Part shown: positions 26,194-34,506 of the stretch, one piece after another
Numbering within the stretch: position 1 is the stretch's first letter
How the letters are laid out: each line of letters opens with the position of its first letter
Origin: an uncultured Prevotella sp.
GTDB taxonomy: Bacteria > Bacteroidota > Bacteroidia > Bacteroidales > Bacteroidaceae
Assembly (NCBI GenBank): GCA_900317685.1
Contig: ONHQ01000020.1
Location: 1 to 51,483, forward strand
Length of the DNA: 51,483 bases
Direction: 5' to 3'
Translations under genes and position numbers: made by a program
Notes under the pieces: generated by a model
The model's input: only the letters and a program-made list of their open reading frames with translations
Told to the model about the DNA's origin: nothing
Database searches by the model: none

Positions 26194-28188
26194 ATGAAAC
26201 TATATAAGTTATTCTTATTGGCTCTGCCAATCGTGGGGGCGACTTCATGCAATGATTATCTTGAGCAGGAACCTCCTTCGTATTTGACACCCGAGAACTT
26301 CTATACATCGGAAGACCAGGTGCAGGCGGCTGCAAACAAATTCTATCAAGATATACTCCCCGGACATGGCGGCTGGGACTATGGCACTTATATCGTTGAC
26401 AATAACACCGACAACCAAATGTCGCTCTATCCCGACAATAAATTCGGTACGGGCCTGTGGAAAGTCAGCAACACCAACGATGATTGGAGCTGGGGTAATG
26501 TGCGCAATGTCAATTACCAACTGGGACAGATTGTGGAGAAGTACAACGCCGGGCAGATCAGTGGCTCTGACGGCAACCTCCGTCAGTATATCGGTGAACT
26601 GTATTTCTTCCGTGCCTATGCTTACTTCACGCTGCTGCAACGCTTCGGCGACCTGCCGATCATTACTAAGGCACTGCCCGATGAGGAGTCTGTGCTAGTG
26701 GCTGCAGACAAGCGCGAGCCGTGCAACGAGGTAGCCCGCTTCATCATCAACAATCTGGATACGGCGCTGACCTACATGCCCAAGACGGGCTTCGCCACCA
26801 CACGTGTCACATATGACGCAGTCAACCTCTTCAAAAGCCGTGTGGCACTCTACGAGGGGTCGTGGCTGACCAACTTTGCCGGTACGCCGTTTGTGCCCAA
26901 CGGACAGGGCTGGCCAGGTGCAAGCAAAAATCCAGGTTACAAGTATCCCACAGGAAGCGTGGAGGCTGAGGCTAAGTACTTCTTCACGACTGCCGCTGAG
27001 GCTGCTGAGCAGGTGGCAGAAAAGTACAAGGGCAACTTGTCCACCAATACTGGCAGGGTGCCGCAGAGCTTGGATGATCCCGTCAATCCTTATCTGAACA
27101 TCTGGGGCTCTACCGACGACTCAAAGGTGCCTGATGTGATTCTTTGGCGGCAATACAGCAAATCGTTGGGTGTCAACAATGATGTGGAGGTCGCTGTCGA
27201 AAAGGGTAATATCGGTACAGGCTTCACTCGCAGCCTAATCGAGAGCTATGTGATGAAAGACGGTAAGCCGATCTATGCTTCTCAGTATGAATACGTAGAT
27301 ACCAGTTTGAATAAAGTTCGCACCAACCGTGATCCGCGCCTGAGTGTCTTACTGAAAGCCCCCGGCGATGTCAACTGCTTCAAGAATCTGGATGATGTCT
27401 CGGGTGACCACTGGACACGAATTGAGACGATTCCGGCTATTACCAATACGAATCCAGAAGATGGCTACGTGACGGGCTACACGATCCGCAAGGGCATGAC
27501 CTTCGACCGCGCCCTCACCGCCAATGGTGGCAGCTACAATGTGTGCGTGATCTTCCGTGCCACGGAAGCTCTGCTCAACTATATGGAGGCTGAATACATG
27601 CTGACACATAGTCTATCGGGCAAGATCTTGGAATACTGGAAGGATGTGCGTCGCGCCGCAGGCTTCACGGGAGAGGCTGTAGATCCTTTGACTACGATCA
27701 ATGCCACCGATATGAGCAAGGAAACCGGTGACTGGGGGGCATACACCGCCGGACAGCTGTTGAGTGATAAAGTGCTGTATAATATCCGTCGTGAGCGTCG
27801 CTGTGAGCTGATTGCCGAGGGGCTCCGTGGCATGGACCTGCAACGTTGGCGTGCTTATGATCAGCTGATCAAAACACCGGCCCATACCGAGGGCATACAT
27901 CTCTGGGACACTCCGATGGAGAAATGGTACAACAACCTCGTGGCCAATGGCTCCAGCAGTTCCAACGTCTCTTCACCATCGTTGAGCGCTTATCTGCGTC
28001 CGCATGAGAAGATCAAGGCCAACAACAGCTTCTATAATGGTTTGACTTGGCACATGGCCCACTATCTTGAGCCGCTGCCGATCCGACAGTTCTTGCTCAC
28101 AGCAAAGGATCATGCCACCATCTCAGAGAGTCCGCTGTATCAGAATCCTTATTGGCCAACTACACCGGACGAACCAGCCGAGCAGTAA
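26194..28188 (+). CDS. SusD/RagB family nutrient-binding lipoprotein (SusD3)
   Basis: A 664-aa lipoprotein, longer than the usual 500-600 aa (lipobox GATSC, Cys19, then NDYLEQEPPS, the classic start of mature SusD proteins). Family blocks include IGELYFFRAYAYFTLLQRFGDLPII, VNLFKSRVALYEGSWL and the C-terminal NIRRERRCELIAEGLRGMDLQRWRAYDQL. The extra length is spread over insertions, for example around 230-310. It follows SusC3 by 11 bp and is followed by a hairpin terminator at 28273. Confidence 0.93.
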   Translation: MKLYKLFLLALPIVGATSCNDYLEQEPPSYLTPENFYTSEDQVQAAANKFYQDILPGHGGWDYGTYIVDNNTDNQMSLYPDNKFGTGLWKVSNTNDDWSWGNVRNVNYQLGQIVEKYNAGQISGSDGNLRQYIGELYFFRAYAYFTLLQRFGDLPIITKALPDEESVLVAADKREPCNEVARFIINNLDTALTYMPKTGFATTRVTYDAVNLFKSRVALYEGSWLTNFAGTPFVPNGQGWPGASKNPGYKYPTGSVEAEAKYFFTTAAEAAEQVAEKYKGNLSTNTGRVPQSLDDPVNPYLNIWGSTDDSKVPDVILWRQYSKSLGVNNDVEVAVEKGNIGTGFTRSLIESYVMKDGKPIYASQYEYVDTSLNKVRTNRDPRLSVLLKAPGDVNCFKNLDDVSGDHWTRIETIPAITNTNPEDGYVTGYTIRKGMTFDRALTANGGSYNVCVIFRATEALLNYMEAEYMLTHSLSGKILEYWKDVRRAAGFTGEAVDPLTTINATDMSKETGDWGAYTAGQLLSDKVLYNIRRERRCELIAEGLRGMDLQRWRAYDQLIKTPAHTEGIHLWDTPMEKWYNNLVANGSSSSNVSSPSLSAYLRPHEKIKANNSFYNGLTWHMAHYLEPLPIRQFLLTAKDHATISESPLYQNPYWPTTPDEPAEQ

Positions 28189-28272
28189 ACAATTGTAGCC
28201 AATGATGTCTTAATTAGGCTACATCAACTATGGCATTTAGGTTGTTAATTATAATATAAAGTAAGTTGATGA

Positions 28273-28308
28273 GGGGATATGTCGATCGGCTTTGGCATAT
28301 CCCCCTTT
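28273..28308 (+). terminator. Terminator after SusD3
   Basis: A 9-bp stem (GGGGATATG with CATATCCCC), a 14-nt loop and a C/T-rich tail (CTTTTCTTT). Confidence 0.75.
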
Positions 28309-28395
28309 TCTTTCCCTTGACTGGTCGTGGTACGGAGGAAGAGTACTACACATTATTATAATAGAATATTGAAGACCATATTATCTATAAAGAAG

Positions 28396-29529
28396 ATGAC
28401 AATGACAAACTATCGACAAATATGTCTGCTCGCCATTTGCCTGTCCTTCTTCTTCTCTCTCTCCGCCTTAGGGCAGAACCCGATGGAGGGAGGACTGTGG
28501 AAAGACACGAGCGGGAAGCATATCAACGCACATGGAGGAAATATCATCCAGTATCGCGGCACTTATTATTGGTATGGTGAGACACGCAGCAACGGCGGAC
28601 CGGTCAGTTCACTCGGCGTGAGTTGCTACACTTCCGAGAATCTTCAGGACTGGACTTCACGCGGTTTGGTGCTCAGCGTGACCGACGATACCAACAGCGA
28701 CATACAGCGGGGATGCATCATTGAGCGGCCGAAGGTTGTATTCAACGCCCGGACGGGGAAGTTTGTGATGTGGTTTCATCTTGAGTTGAAAGGGCGGGGC
28801 TACGAAGCCGCCCGTGCTGCCGTGGCGGTCAGCGACAATCCTACGGGGCCTTTCCGCTTTGTGCGGTCGGGTCGCGTCAATGCGGGCTGCTATCCGGTCG
28901 GCTTCTGTCTGCCCGACACGACCGACCTGCGCCACCAACTGCTCTTCCCTGAGCTGCAGACGTGGTGGACGCCGGAATGGAGAAAACAGATTGAGCGTGG
29001 CATGTTCTTCATGCGTGACCTGCAAGGCGGACAGATGGCACGTGACCAAACGGTGTTTGTAGATGACGACGGGAAGGCTTACCACATCTTCTCGTCCGAG
29101 GATAATATGACGCTCAACATTGCTCAACTCACCGATGACTACCTCCGTCATAATGGTTCGTTTGTTCGTGTGGCTGCCGGTGGACAGAACGAGGCGCCGA
29201 CGATCTTCAAGCAGAATGGTACTTACTGGATGATCACCAGTGGTTGTACGGGCTGGGCTCCTAACGCTGCCCGCCTCTTTACTGCCAAGAATATCTTCGG
29301 TCCGTGGACGCAGCTGCCCAATCCTTGCCGGGGCGAGGGCGCTGAAACGACATTCGGCGGACAGGGTGCTTATATATATAAGGTGGTGGATGCAAAGCTT
29401 TACAAGCAGTTTGGCGGTGCCGAGTATCTGTTCATGGCCGATGTGTGGAAACCCAAAGAGTTAGGTAATAGCGGCCATCTGTGGATTCCGATCCGCTTCG
29501 AGGACGGCAAGCCTGTGCTGAAGCGGTAA
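28396..29529 (+). CDS. GH43-like glycoside hydrolase, exo-1,3-galactanase type
   Basis: The ATG at 28396 (377 aa) starts a clear signal peptide (MTMTNYRQICLLAICLSFFF...SALGQ); an upstream ATG at 28327 would add a 23-residue unlike tail. The five-bladed GH43 fold is recognised by HINAHGGNII, GTYYWYGE, GVSCYTSENL, the likely acid Glu110 in IERPKV, RDQTVFVDDDGKAYHIFSSED, APTIFKQNGTYWMITSGCTGW and a C-terminal GHLWIPIRF. The usual catalytic Asp near the N-terminus is absent (INAHGG), as in GH43 subfamilies such as 24 that act on beta-1,3-galactan. It is downstream of SusC3/D3 behind a terminator, so it may have its own promoter. Confidence 0.85.
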   Translation: MTMTNYRQICLLAICLSFFFSLSALGQNPMEGGLWKDTSGKHINAHGGNIIQYRGTYYWYGETRSNGGPVSSLGVSCYTSENLQDWTSRGLVLSVTDDTNSDIQRGCIIERPKVVFNARTGKFVMWFHLELKGRGYEAARAAVAVSDNPTGPFRFVRSGRVNAGCYPVGFCLPDTTDLRHQLLFPELQTWWTPEWRKQIERGMFFMRDLQGGQMARDQTVFVDDDGKAYHIFSSEDNMTLNIAQLTDDYLRHNGSFVRVAAGGQNEAPTIFKQNGTYWMITSGCTGWAPNAARLFTAKNIFGPWTQLPNPCRGEGAETTFGGQGAYIYKVVDAKLYKQFGGAEYLFMADVWKPKELGNSGHLWIPIRFEDGKPVLKR

Positions 29530-29545
29530 ACCACTAAAAACTTAA

Positions 29546-29595
29546 GAATATCGACAAACGATTGTAAAAACACGACCGTTTGTCGATATTCTTTT
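29546..29595 (+). terminator. Terminator after the GH43 gene
   Basis: A perfect 15-bp stem (GAATATCGACAAACG with CGTTTGTCGATATTC), a 16-nt loop and TTTT, starting 17 bp after the stop codon. Confidence 0.85.
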
Positions 29596-29656
29596 ATAAT
29601 TTTGTAGTGACAATAACGAAAACAACGTTTCAGTATCACACTAAGCCGAAATCATC

Positions 29657-29812
29657 ATGAAAACAGAATTATACATTATCATCGCTGTCTTGTTTCTCCT
29701 GACCATCATCATGATCTGGTGGGGCGTAAAAACATTCCTCGATATACGTAGGAGACAGAAAGAGTGGAAGAAGCCTCACCCCCATGCCCCTCTCCGAGGG
29801 AGAGGGGAGTGA
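29657..29812 (+). CDS. Putative 51-aa single-span membrane protein
   Basis: The ORF starts MKTELYIIIAVLFLLTIIMIW, one hydrophobic helix (about 5-25), followed by a basic stretch (DIRRRQKEWKK). A TAATTTTG -7-like box at 29597-29604 precedes it by about 50 nt. The last ~13 codons run into an intergenic palindromic repeat (CCTCTCCGAGGGAGAGG), so the natural C-terminus may have been replaced. No homologue is recognised. Confidence 0.45.
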   Translation: MKTELYIIIAVLFLLTIIMIWWGVKTFLDIRRRQKEWKKPHPHAPLRGRGE

Positions 29813-30101
29813 TTACTTTTGCGGGTGCCTTGTGGTGCTTAGGCGGTTGAATGTCTTCAGGAAAAAGTAGTGTTGCATCTTATCAATTTTAGGTCATCGC
29901 CAATTGCATCATGTAACATAAAGGATGGTGGCTCATTCACCCTTCACCCTTTGAAGGTAATCTCTATTGTGACGCGAGACGCATTACTTCCTACATCGGC
30001 TACTGCTATGTAAGTTTTGGCTGGAATAGATGCGATCGCGTGGTATTATATCCCCACCCCGTGGGGGTGGGGGAAAAGGATCGTGAGGGATTATTGTCTA
30101 T
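29813..30101. other. Intergenic region before the GH31 gene end
   Basis: About 290 bp without a supported gene. It contains a perfect hairpin (CCCCACCCC 30052-30060, GGGGTGGGG 30064-30072) close to the 3' end of the minus-strand GH31 gene. There is no T run on the minus-strand side, so calling it a terminator is uncertain. Confidence 0.5.
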
Positions 30102-32561
30102 TCAGAGCTTTATCTCGCATTTCTTTCCTGTGTATTCTACGGTCTGCTCTGCCTTCTTGCCGTTGCCATCAACGGCGATGATGCGGAAGCGGCGACGGGT
30201 AAGCATGCCCTTGTAGGCGCCCTTGCGGGTGCCAATGGTCAGCGTGTGCGTAGCCTCGTCATAGTCAAAGGGGATGAGCGTGTAGCGGCCGTGCTCATAG
30301 TTGTAGTTGTTGCCCTCGTCCTCGTAGAGCTCAAAGTGGCCGTTGGCACCGCAGTAGACTTTCACCTCCAGATCATCCCAAGGCTTCTCTGTACTGTATT
30401 GTACGTCGGGGCCAAAAGGCAGGATGGCACCGGCCTTGACATATACCGGCATGATGTCGATAGGGCAGAGGCGCTGGATGGTTTGACCGCCAGCGTGTGG
30501 CTGGTCGTCCCAGAAGTCATACCACTGTGTGCCTTTTGGCAGATAGACCGTCGTTGGCGCTGCGGCCTTGCTGACGTTGGGGTAGATCAGATGACCACGC
30601 TTCTTGCTGTCCTTCCACGTATACATTGGGTCAGTGACCGGTTTGACGAGCAGACTGCGGCCGAAGAGATACTCGCTGTTCAGCGTTGCGGCATGACGGT
30701 CGTTGGCAAAGTCCATGACCAGCGCACGCATCATCGTACCGCTGTGGAGCACGCAATCGGCAGCTGAACTGTAGGTATAGGGTAGCAGACGGTAGCGCAG
30801 ACGGATGTACTTCACGATGGCATCGTAGCACCAGTCGCCCGCTTTACCGAAACGATACAGCTCACTGACCATCGGCGACGAGCAGTGATTGCGCATCAGC
30901 GGCATGAAGGCCCCCCATTCCATCCATCGCGTTTGCAACTCCTGCAGGGCAGGGTTGTGCGGATCTTGCTCAAACTCCCAGTAGAAGAAACCGCCGAGAT
31001 CGGTGTTCCAGTAGGGAATGCCGCAGATAGAATAGTTCAGTCCTGAAGGGATCTGCTGCTTCATCTCTTGCCAGGAGGCGAGGATGTCACCGCTCCAGGA
31101 GAATGTGCCGTAGTGCTGGATGCCGAAGGAGGCACTGCGCGTCATCATCAGCGCACGCTTAGCCTTGCCCTCTTTGGTGGCCCGCTGATGCTCATAGATG
31201 CCCTTGTTATGCACGAGCGGGAAGGCATTCTTCACGCTTCGCCACGATCCGTCGGCCGTCAGCCAGTCATCGTCGCCGGGCTTCTCGAAGTGGTCGGGCT
31301 CCGATGAGTCGGTCCACCACGCGTCGAATCCCATCTTCTGCAGGTGAGAGAGATATTTCCAATAGATGTCGCGGGCCTTGGGGTTGAAGGCATCATAGAC
31401 TTTCACGCCCTGCTTCATCGGCCAAGTTTCGAAAGGATAGAGGGCGCCGATAGCGTTGAGTTCCTGATACTGCTGGGTCCACGGTCCGAAGTTGGCCCAG
31501 ATGGAGATCATCAGATGGCCGTTGTTGCGGTGGACATAGTCAACCATCTCCTGCGGGCTTTTGATGCGCGGCTGCTGTGGCTTGAGGTTTCTCATATCGC
31601 CGGGCAGGTAGCGCTGCCAGGCAGGATCTCCCACCTTATTGATATAATAGGGGTTCATAAAGCGCATGGCGTTCCAGTTGGAGTCGCATCCCCAGTATTG
31701 CCAATCCTGCACCATCGCATCGACAGGTATCTTCAGTTCACGGTATTTGTCAAGCACGCCGACGAGCTCGTCGCTGGTCTTGTAGCGCTCGCGGCACTGC
31801 CAGAAGCCCATGGCCCACAGTGGCGGCAGCGTAGCTTGTCCAGAGAGGTCACGGATGTCAGCGATCACGCCGTCGGCTGTACCGTCGCGATAGAGGAAGT
31901 AATAATCAACAAACGGTGCCACCTCACTGCTCATCATTGTCTCTGCGGCCGTGTCGTCGAACAGCGAGCGTCCGGCGTTGTCCCAGTAGAGCCCGTAGCC
32001 TTTACTGCTGAGGAAGAATGGAATAGAGATGTAGGTATTGTGATTCCACATCTCCACCTTCTGTCCTCGGTGGCTCATGAGCGAGTCGCGCAGCTGTCCG
32101 AGTCCGTAGACGGCCTCGTCGGCGTCGAGCTTGTAGCCTTGTCGGATCTGATATTTACCGTGATCCACCTCGTGGGTGCACGGCATGAAGTGGTTGTCCG
32201 TGGCTTGCAGCAGTTCCTTGCCGTTGTTGTCGGCAAAGGTGATGTAGCCCGTCTGCAAGTCAAGCGTAGCGGCGATCACCGAGGAGCGCAGCGTGACCTT
32301 GCCGCCACGTTCTTCTTCGGTGATGGGCTCCGTGGCGTTTTGTCCTGTTTTCAACAGTACAGAGTAGCTCTTCTTCTGAATGTTCGTGTCCGTACCGGGA
32401 TACACTCTCACACGCACGATCGACGGTGAGCAGAAGCTCACCTCAGTGGCGTGTCCGTCGACTACGCGGCAGATGCCGGTAAGGGTTTTACGTTTGGCAG
32501 CATGGAGCGGCAGCAACAGTGCCAGCAAGAGTACCAATAGGATCGTCTTTTGTTTTGTCAT
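30102..32561 (-). CDS. GH31 alpha-glycosidase, alpha-xylosidase/alpha-glucosidase type
   Basis: The ATG at 32561 (819 aa) begins a signal peptide (MTKQKTILLVLLLALLLPLHA); the frame is open 71 codons further, but the -7 box at 32597-32605 excludes that. GH31 marks are the N-terminal beta domain with EAVYGLGQL, LWAMGFWQCRERYKT, VDAMVQDWQYWG, the nucleophile Asp418 in AWWTDSSEPD, the acid/base Asp492 in FSWSGDI and GGFFYWEF. The SSEPD form is seen in Bacteroidota alpha-xylosidases acting on xyloglucan fragments, but alpha-glucosidase activity is not excluded. It lies 300 bp after SusD4 with its own promoter. Confidence 0.92.
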   Translation of the reverse strand: MTKQKTILLVLLLALLLPLHAAKRKTLTGICRVVDGHATEVSFCSPSIVRVRVYPGTDTNIQKKSYSVLLKTGQNATEPITEEERGGKVTLRSSVIAATLDLQTGYITFADNNGKELLQATDNHFMPCTHEVDHGKYQIRQGYKLDADEAVYGLGQLRDSLMSHRGQKVEMWNHNTYISIPFFLSSKGYGLYWDNAGRSLFDDTAAETMMSSEVAPFVDYYFLYRDGTADGVIADIRDLSGQATLPPLWAMGFWQCRERYKTSDELVGVLDKYRELKIPVDAMVQDWQYWGCDSNWNAMRFMNPYYINKVGDPAWQRYLPGDMRNLKPQQPRIKSPQEMVDYVHRNNGHLMISIWANFGPWTQQYQELNAIGALYPFETWPMKQGVKVYDAFNPKARDIYWKYLSHLQKMGFDAWWTDSSEPDHFEKPGDDDWLTADGSWRSVKNAFPLVHNKGIYEHQRATKEGKAKRALMMTRSASFGIQHYGTFSWSGDILASWQEMKQQIPSGLNYSICGIPYWNTDLGGFFYWEFEQDPHNPALQELQTRWMEWGAFMPLMRNHCSSPMVSELYRFGKAGDWCYDAIVKYIRLRYRLLPYTYSSAADCVLHSGTMMRALVMDFANDRHAATLNSEYLFGRSLLVKPVTDPMYTWKDSKKRGHLIYPNVSKAAAPTTVYLPKGTQWYDFWDDQPHAGGQTIQRLCPIDIMPVYVKAGAILPFGPDVQYSTEKPWDDLEVKVYCGANGHFELYEDEGNNYNYEHGRYTLIPFDYDEATHTLTIGTRKGAYKGMLTRRRFRIIAVDGNGKKAEQTVEYTGKKCEIKL

Positions 32562-32596
32562 ATCATTGATTTGTTTAGGTATAGCCTTTCTTACTC

Positions 32597-32605
32597 GCAA
32601 AGATA
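32597..32605 (-). promoter_or_regulatory. -7 box of the GH31 gene
   Basis: TATCTTTGC on the minus strand, 35 nt before the ATG at 32561. It lies within the longer upstream frame and so decides the start. Confidence 0.55.
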
Positions 32606-32857
32606 AAACATTTTCTTCAATGAGCAAAAGAAAAGCAGGGAATAATGAACGGATCTCATTTCGCTCTTTACCTGTAACTCTCTCACAGGGTTGTAGACAC
32701 ACGGAGAAGTCTTTGTCGTGAGGAGAGCTCGATGAGTAAAGAGAGGTATAGATAGCGGGCGCAGACTCAGTCAAGACTGCCGTCTGTGCCCCGCTGCACT
32801 TTTGTGTTTAGTAGATCTTTCTGATCGGACGATTTGTCCGTAGTCAGATTAGTTTTC

Positions 32858-34483
32858 TTAATAACCTGGATTTTGTTTCAGGTTGCCGTTGGTGAGTAGT
32901 TGCTTATTGGGTATCGGGAAGAGGTTCTTCGTTGCGTCGCTGGCATCGTGTGAGAACCATGAGCGGGTAGTGAAGACGCCGAAGCGGATCATATCCTGGC
33001 GACGTCGTCCCTCCTGCGAGAATTCCCATCCGAGTTCATCGAGCATTCTTCCATAGGTGATGGTTGCGTTGTCGTGAGTGGTTTTATTGATGTCGCGTCG
33101 TCCATAGTCGTAGCAACTGTTACCCAAAAGTTGTTCACCGGTGACAATGGCTTTCTCAGGATGACTCTTGAAGTTGCGTTGACGCACCTCTGTGACCAGT
33201 TTCGCAGCTTCATCAGCGTGACCGGTTCGGAGCAGCGCCTCTGCTTTCATCATCAACACGTCGGCATAACGCAACAGGGGGAAGTCGTTGCTCAGTCGGT
33301 TAGTGCTGTTCTTGGCATATTCAAATTTGCCCCAGCGCAGTCCCTGGTTCTCTTCCGAGCCGTCGATGCTGTTGACCTCATTGACATAGGCCAGCGGTTT
33401 GCCAACCATGCCACCCATTGTGCATTTGAGCACTTCGCCGTCGGCAGAATATTGGGTACCAGCGATGAAGTCGTCAGTCAGTCGTTGATCATCCTTGTCA
33501 AAGGTGTTGATATACTGCGGCATGACGCAAACGCCGCCCCACGGAGTAGCCTGGAAGTTATAGGTAGCCTGGTTTTCGGGTTGTAAGGTGTACATGTGGA
33601 AGTCGAAGGCGTTCCAGTCTGTGACATACGTCTCGTCGAAAGGCAGGGCGAAGATGATCTCCTTTGAATTCTCATTGTTGGTGGCAAAGACATTCTTGCG
33701 CGTAGCATCCAACGAATAGTGATGGCTGTTGATGACCTTGTCGCACATCTCTATACATTTGTCGTAGTCTTTGTGTGTACCGTTGGAGAATACTTCCGAG
33801 TTGAGATACATCTTGGCAAGCAGTGTGTATCCTGCCCATTTGTTGAATCGGCCATAATATTCGCTAGTCACCTTCTCGGAAAGCAGAGGAATATTCTCTT
33901 CCAGTTCTTTGACGATAAACTCATAGACTTGTTGTCGAGAACTCTGCTTGGGCAGGAATCCCTCAGGCACGTCAAACTTGGTGATGATGGGGACATTGCC
34001 GAAGAGATCGTCGAGCAGATAGTAGTAGGAAGCGCGCAGCACTTTGAGTTCTGCCATCACGCTCTCCTTGCTATCGCCGAGTTCTACCTGTCCGGACTCT
34101 ATCTGATAGAGCACACGGTTGCACGCGTTGATACCGTCGTAGGTGCGCACCCAACTATTGAGCGGTATTTCGTCCTCGCTGGTCCACTTGTGTTGGTGCA
34201 TACGTTTATACACACCGCCGTCGACCCACCCGTTTGGTCTTGCGGGAATCACATCCTCATCGGTGCAGAGCATTTCCGCTCTTGCCACACCATTCCACAG
34301 AAGCATCGTCTTGCGCCAGGAGACATAGGCCGACGAGAGCAGTGAGGCCACATCCTCATCGGTCGGCTTGAAGCCGTCAGCGATCACGCTGTTGTAGCTG
34401 GTATCCTCAAGCTGAGTGCATGAGGACATCATTGCGCAGGCAGCAAAAGCCACCACACATATATTGAAAAGATTGAATTTCAT
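32858..34483 (-). CDS. SusD/RagB family nutrient-binding lipoprotein (SusD4)
   Basis: A 541-aa lipoprotein (lipobox MSSC, Cys22, then TQLEDT). It partners SusC4, starting 23 bp after it. Family blocks visible are MAELKVLRASYYYLLDDLFGNVPII, KWAGYTLLAKMYLNSEVF, FPLLRYADVLMMKAEALLRTGHADEA and the C-terminal ELGWEFSQEGRRRQDMIRFG followed by LFPIPNKQLLTNGNLKQNPGY, an ending typical of the family. After it comes an imperfect hairpin around 32766-32796 and then the GH31 gene. The locus is governed by the ECF sigma/FecR pair upstream, by analogy with similar loci. Confidence 0.93.
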   Translation of the reverse strand: MKFNLFNICVVAFAACAMMSSCTQLEDTSYNSVIADGFKPTDEDVASLLSSAYVSWRKTMLLWNGVARAEMLCTDEDVIPARPNGWVDGGVYKRMHQHKWTSEDEIPLNSWVRTYDGINACNRVLYQIESGQVELGDSKESVMAELKVLRASYYYLLDDLFGNVPIITKFDVPEGFLPKQSSRQQVYEFIVKELEENIPLLSEKVTSEYYGRFNKWAGYTLLAKMYLNSEVFSNGTHKDYDKCIEMCDKVINSHHYSLDATRKNVFATNNENSKEIIFALPFDETYVTDWNAFDFHMYTLQPENQATYNFQATPWGGVCVMPQYINTFDKDDQRLTDDFIAGTQYSADGEVLKCTMGGMVGKPLAYVNEVNSIDGSEENQGLRWGKFEYAKNSTNRLSNDFPLLRYADVLMMKAEALLRTGHADEAAKLVTEVRQRNFKSHPEKAIVTGEQLLGNSCYDYGRRDINKTTHDNATITYGRMLDELGWEFSQEGRRRQDMIRFGVFTTRSWFSHDASDATKNLFPIPNKQLLTNGNLKQNPGY

Positions 34484-34506
34484 GATAAAAAGTATTTAGA
34501 TGACGA

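Noticed and set aside
30052-30072. GC-rich hairpin as the GH31 terminator
   Set aside because: The stem is perfect, but no T run follows it on the minus strand, so it is left as an unassigned hairpin.
32562-32774. 71-codon N-terminal extension of the GH31 enzyme
   Set aside because: It covers the promoter and would bury the signal peptide.
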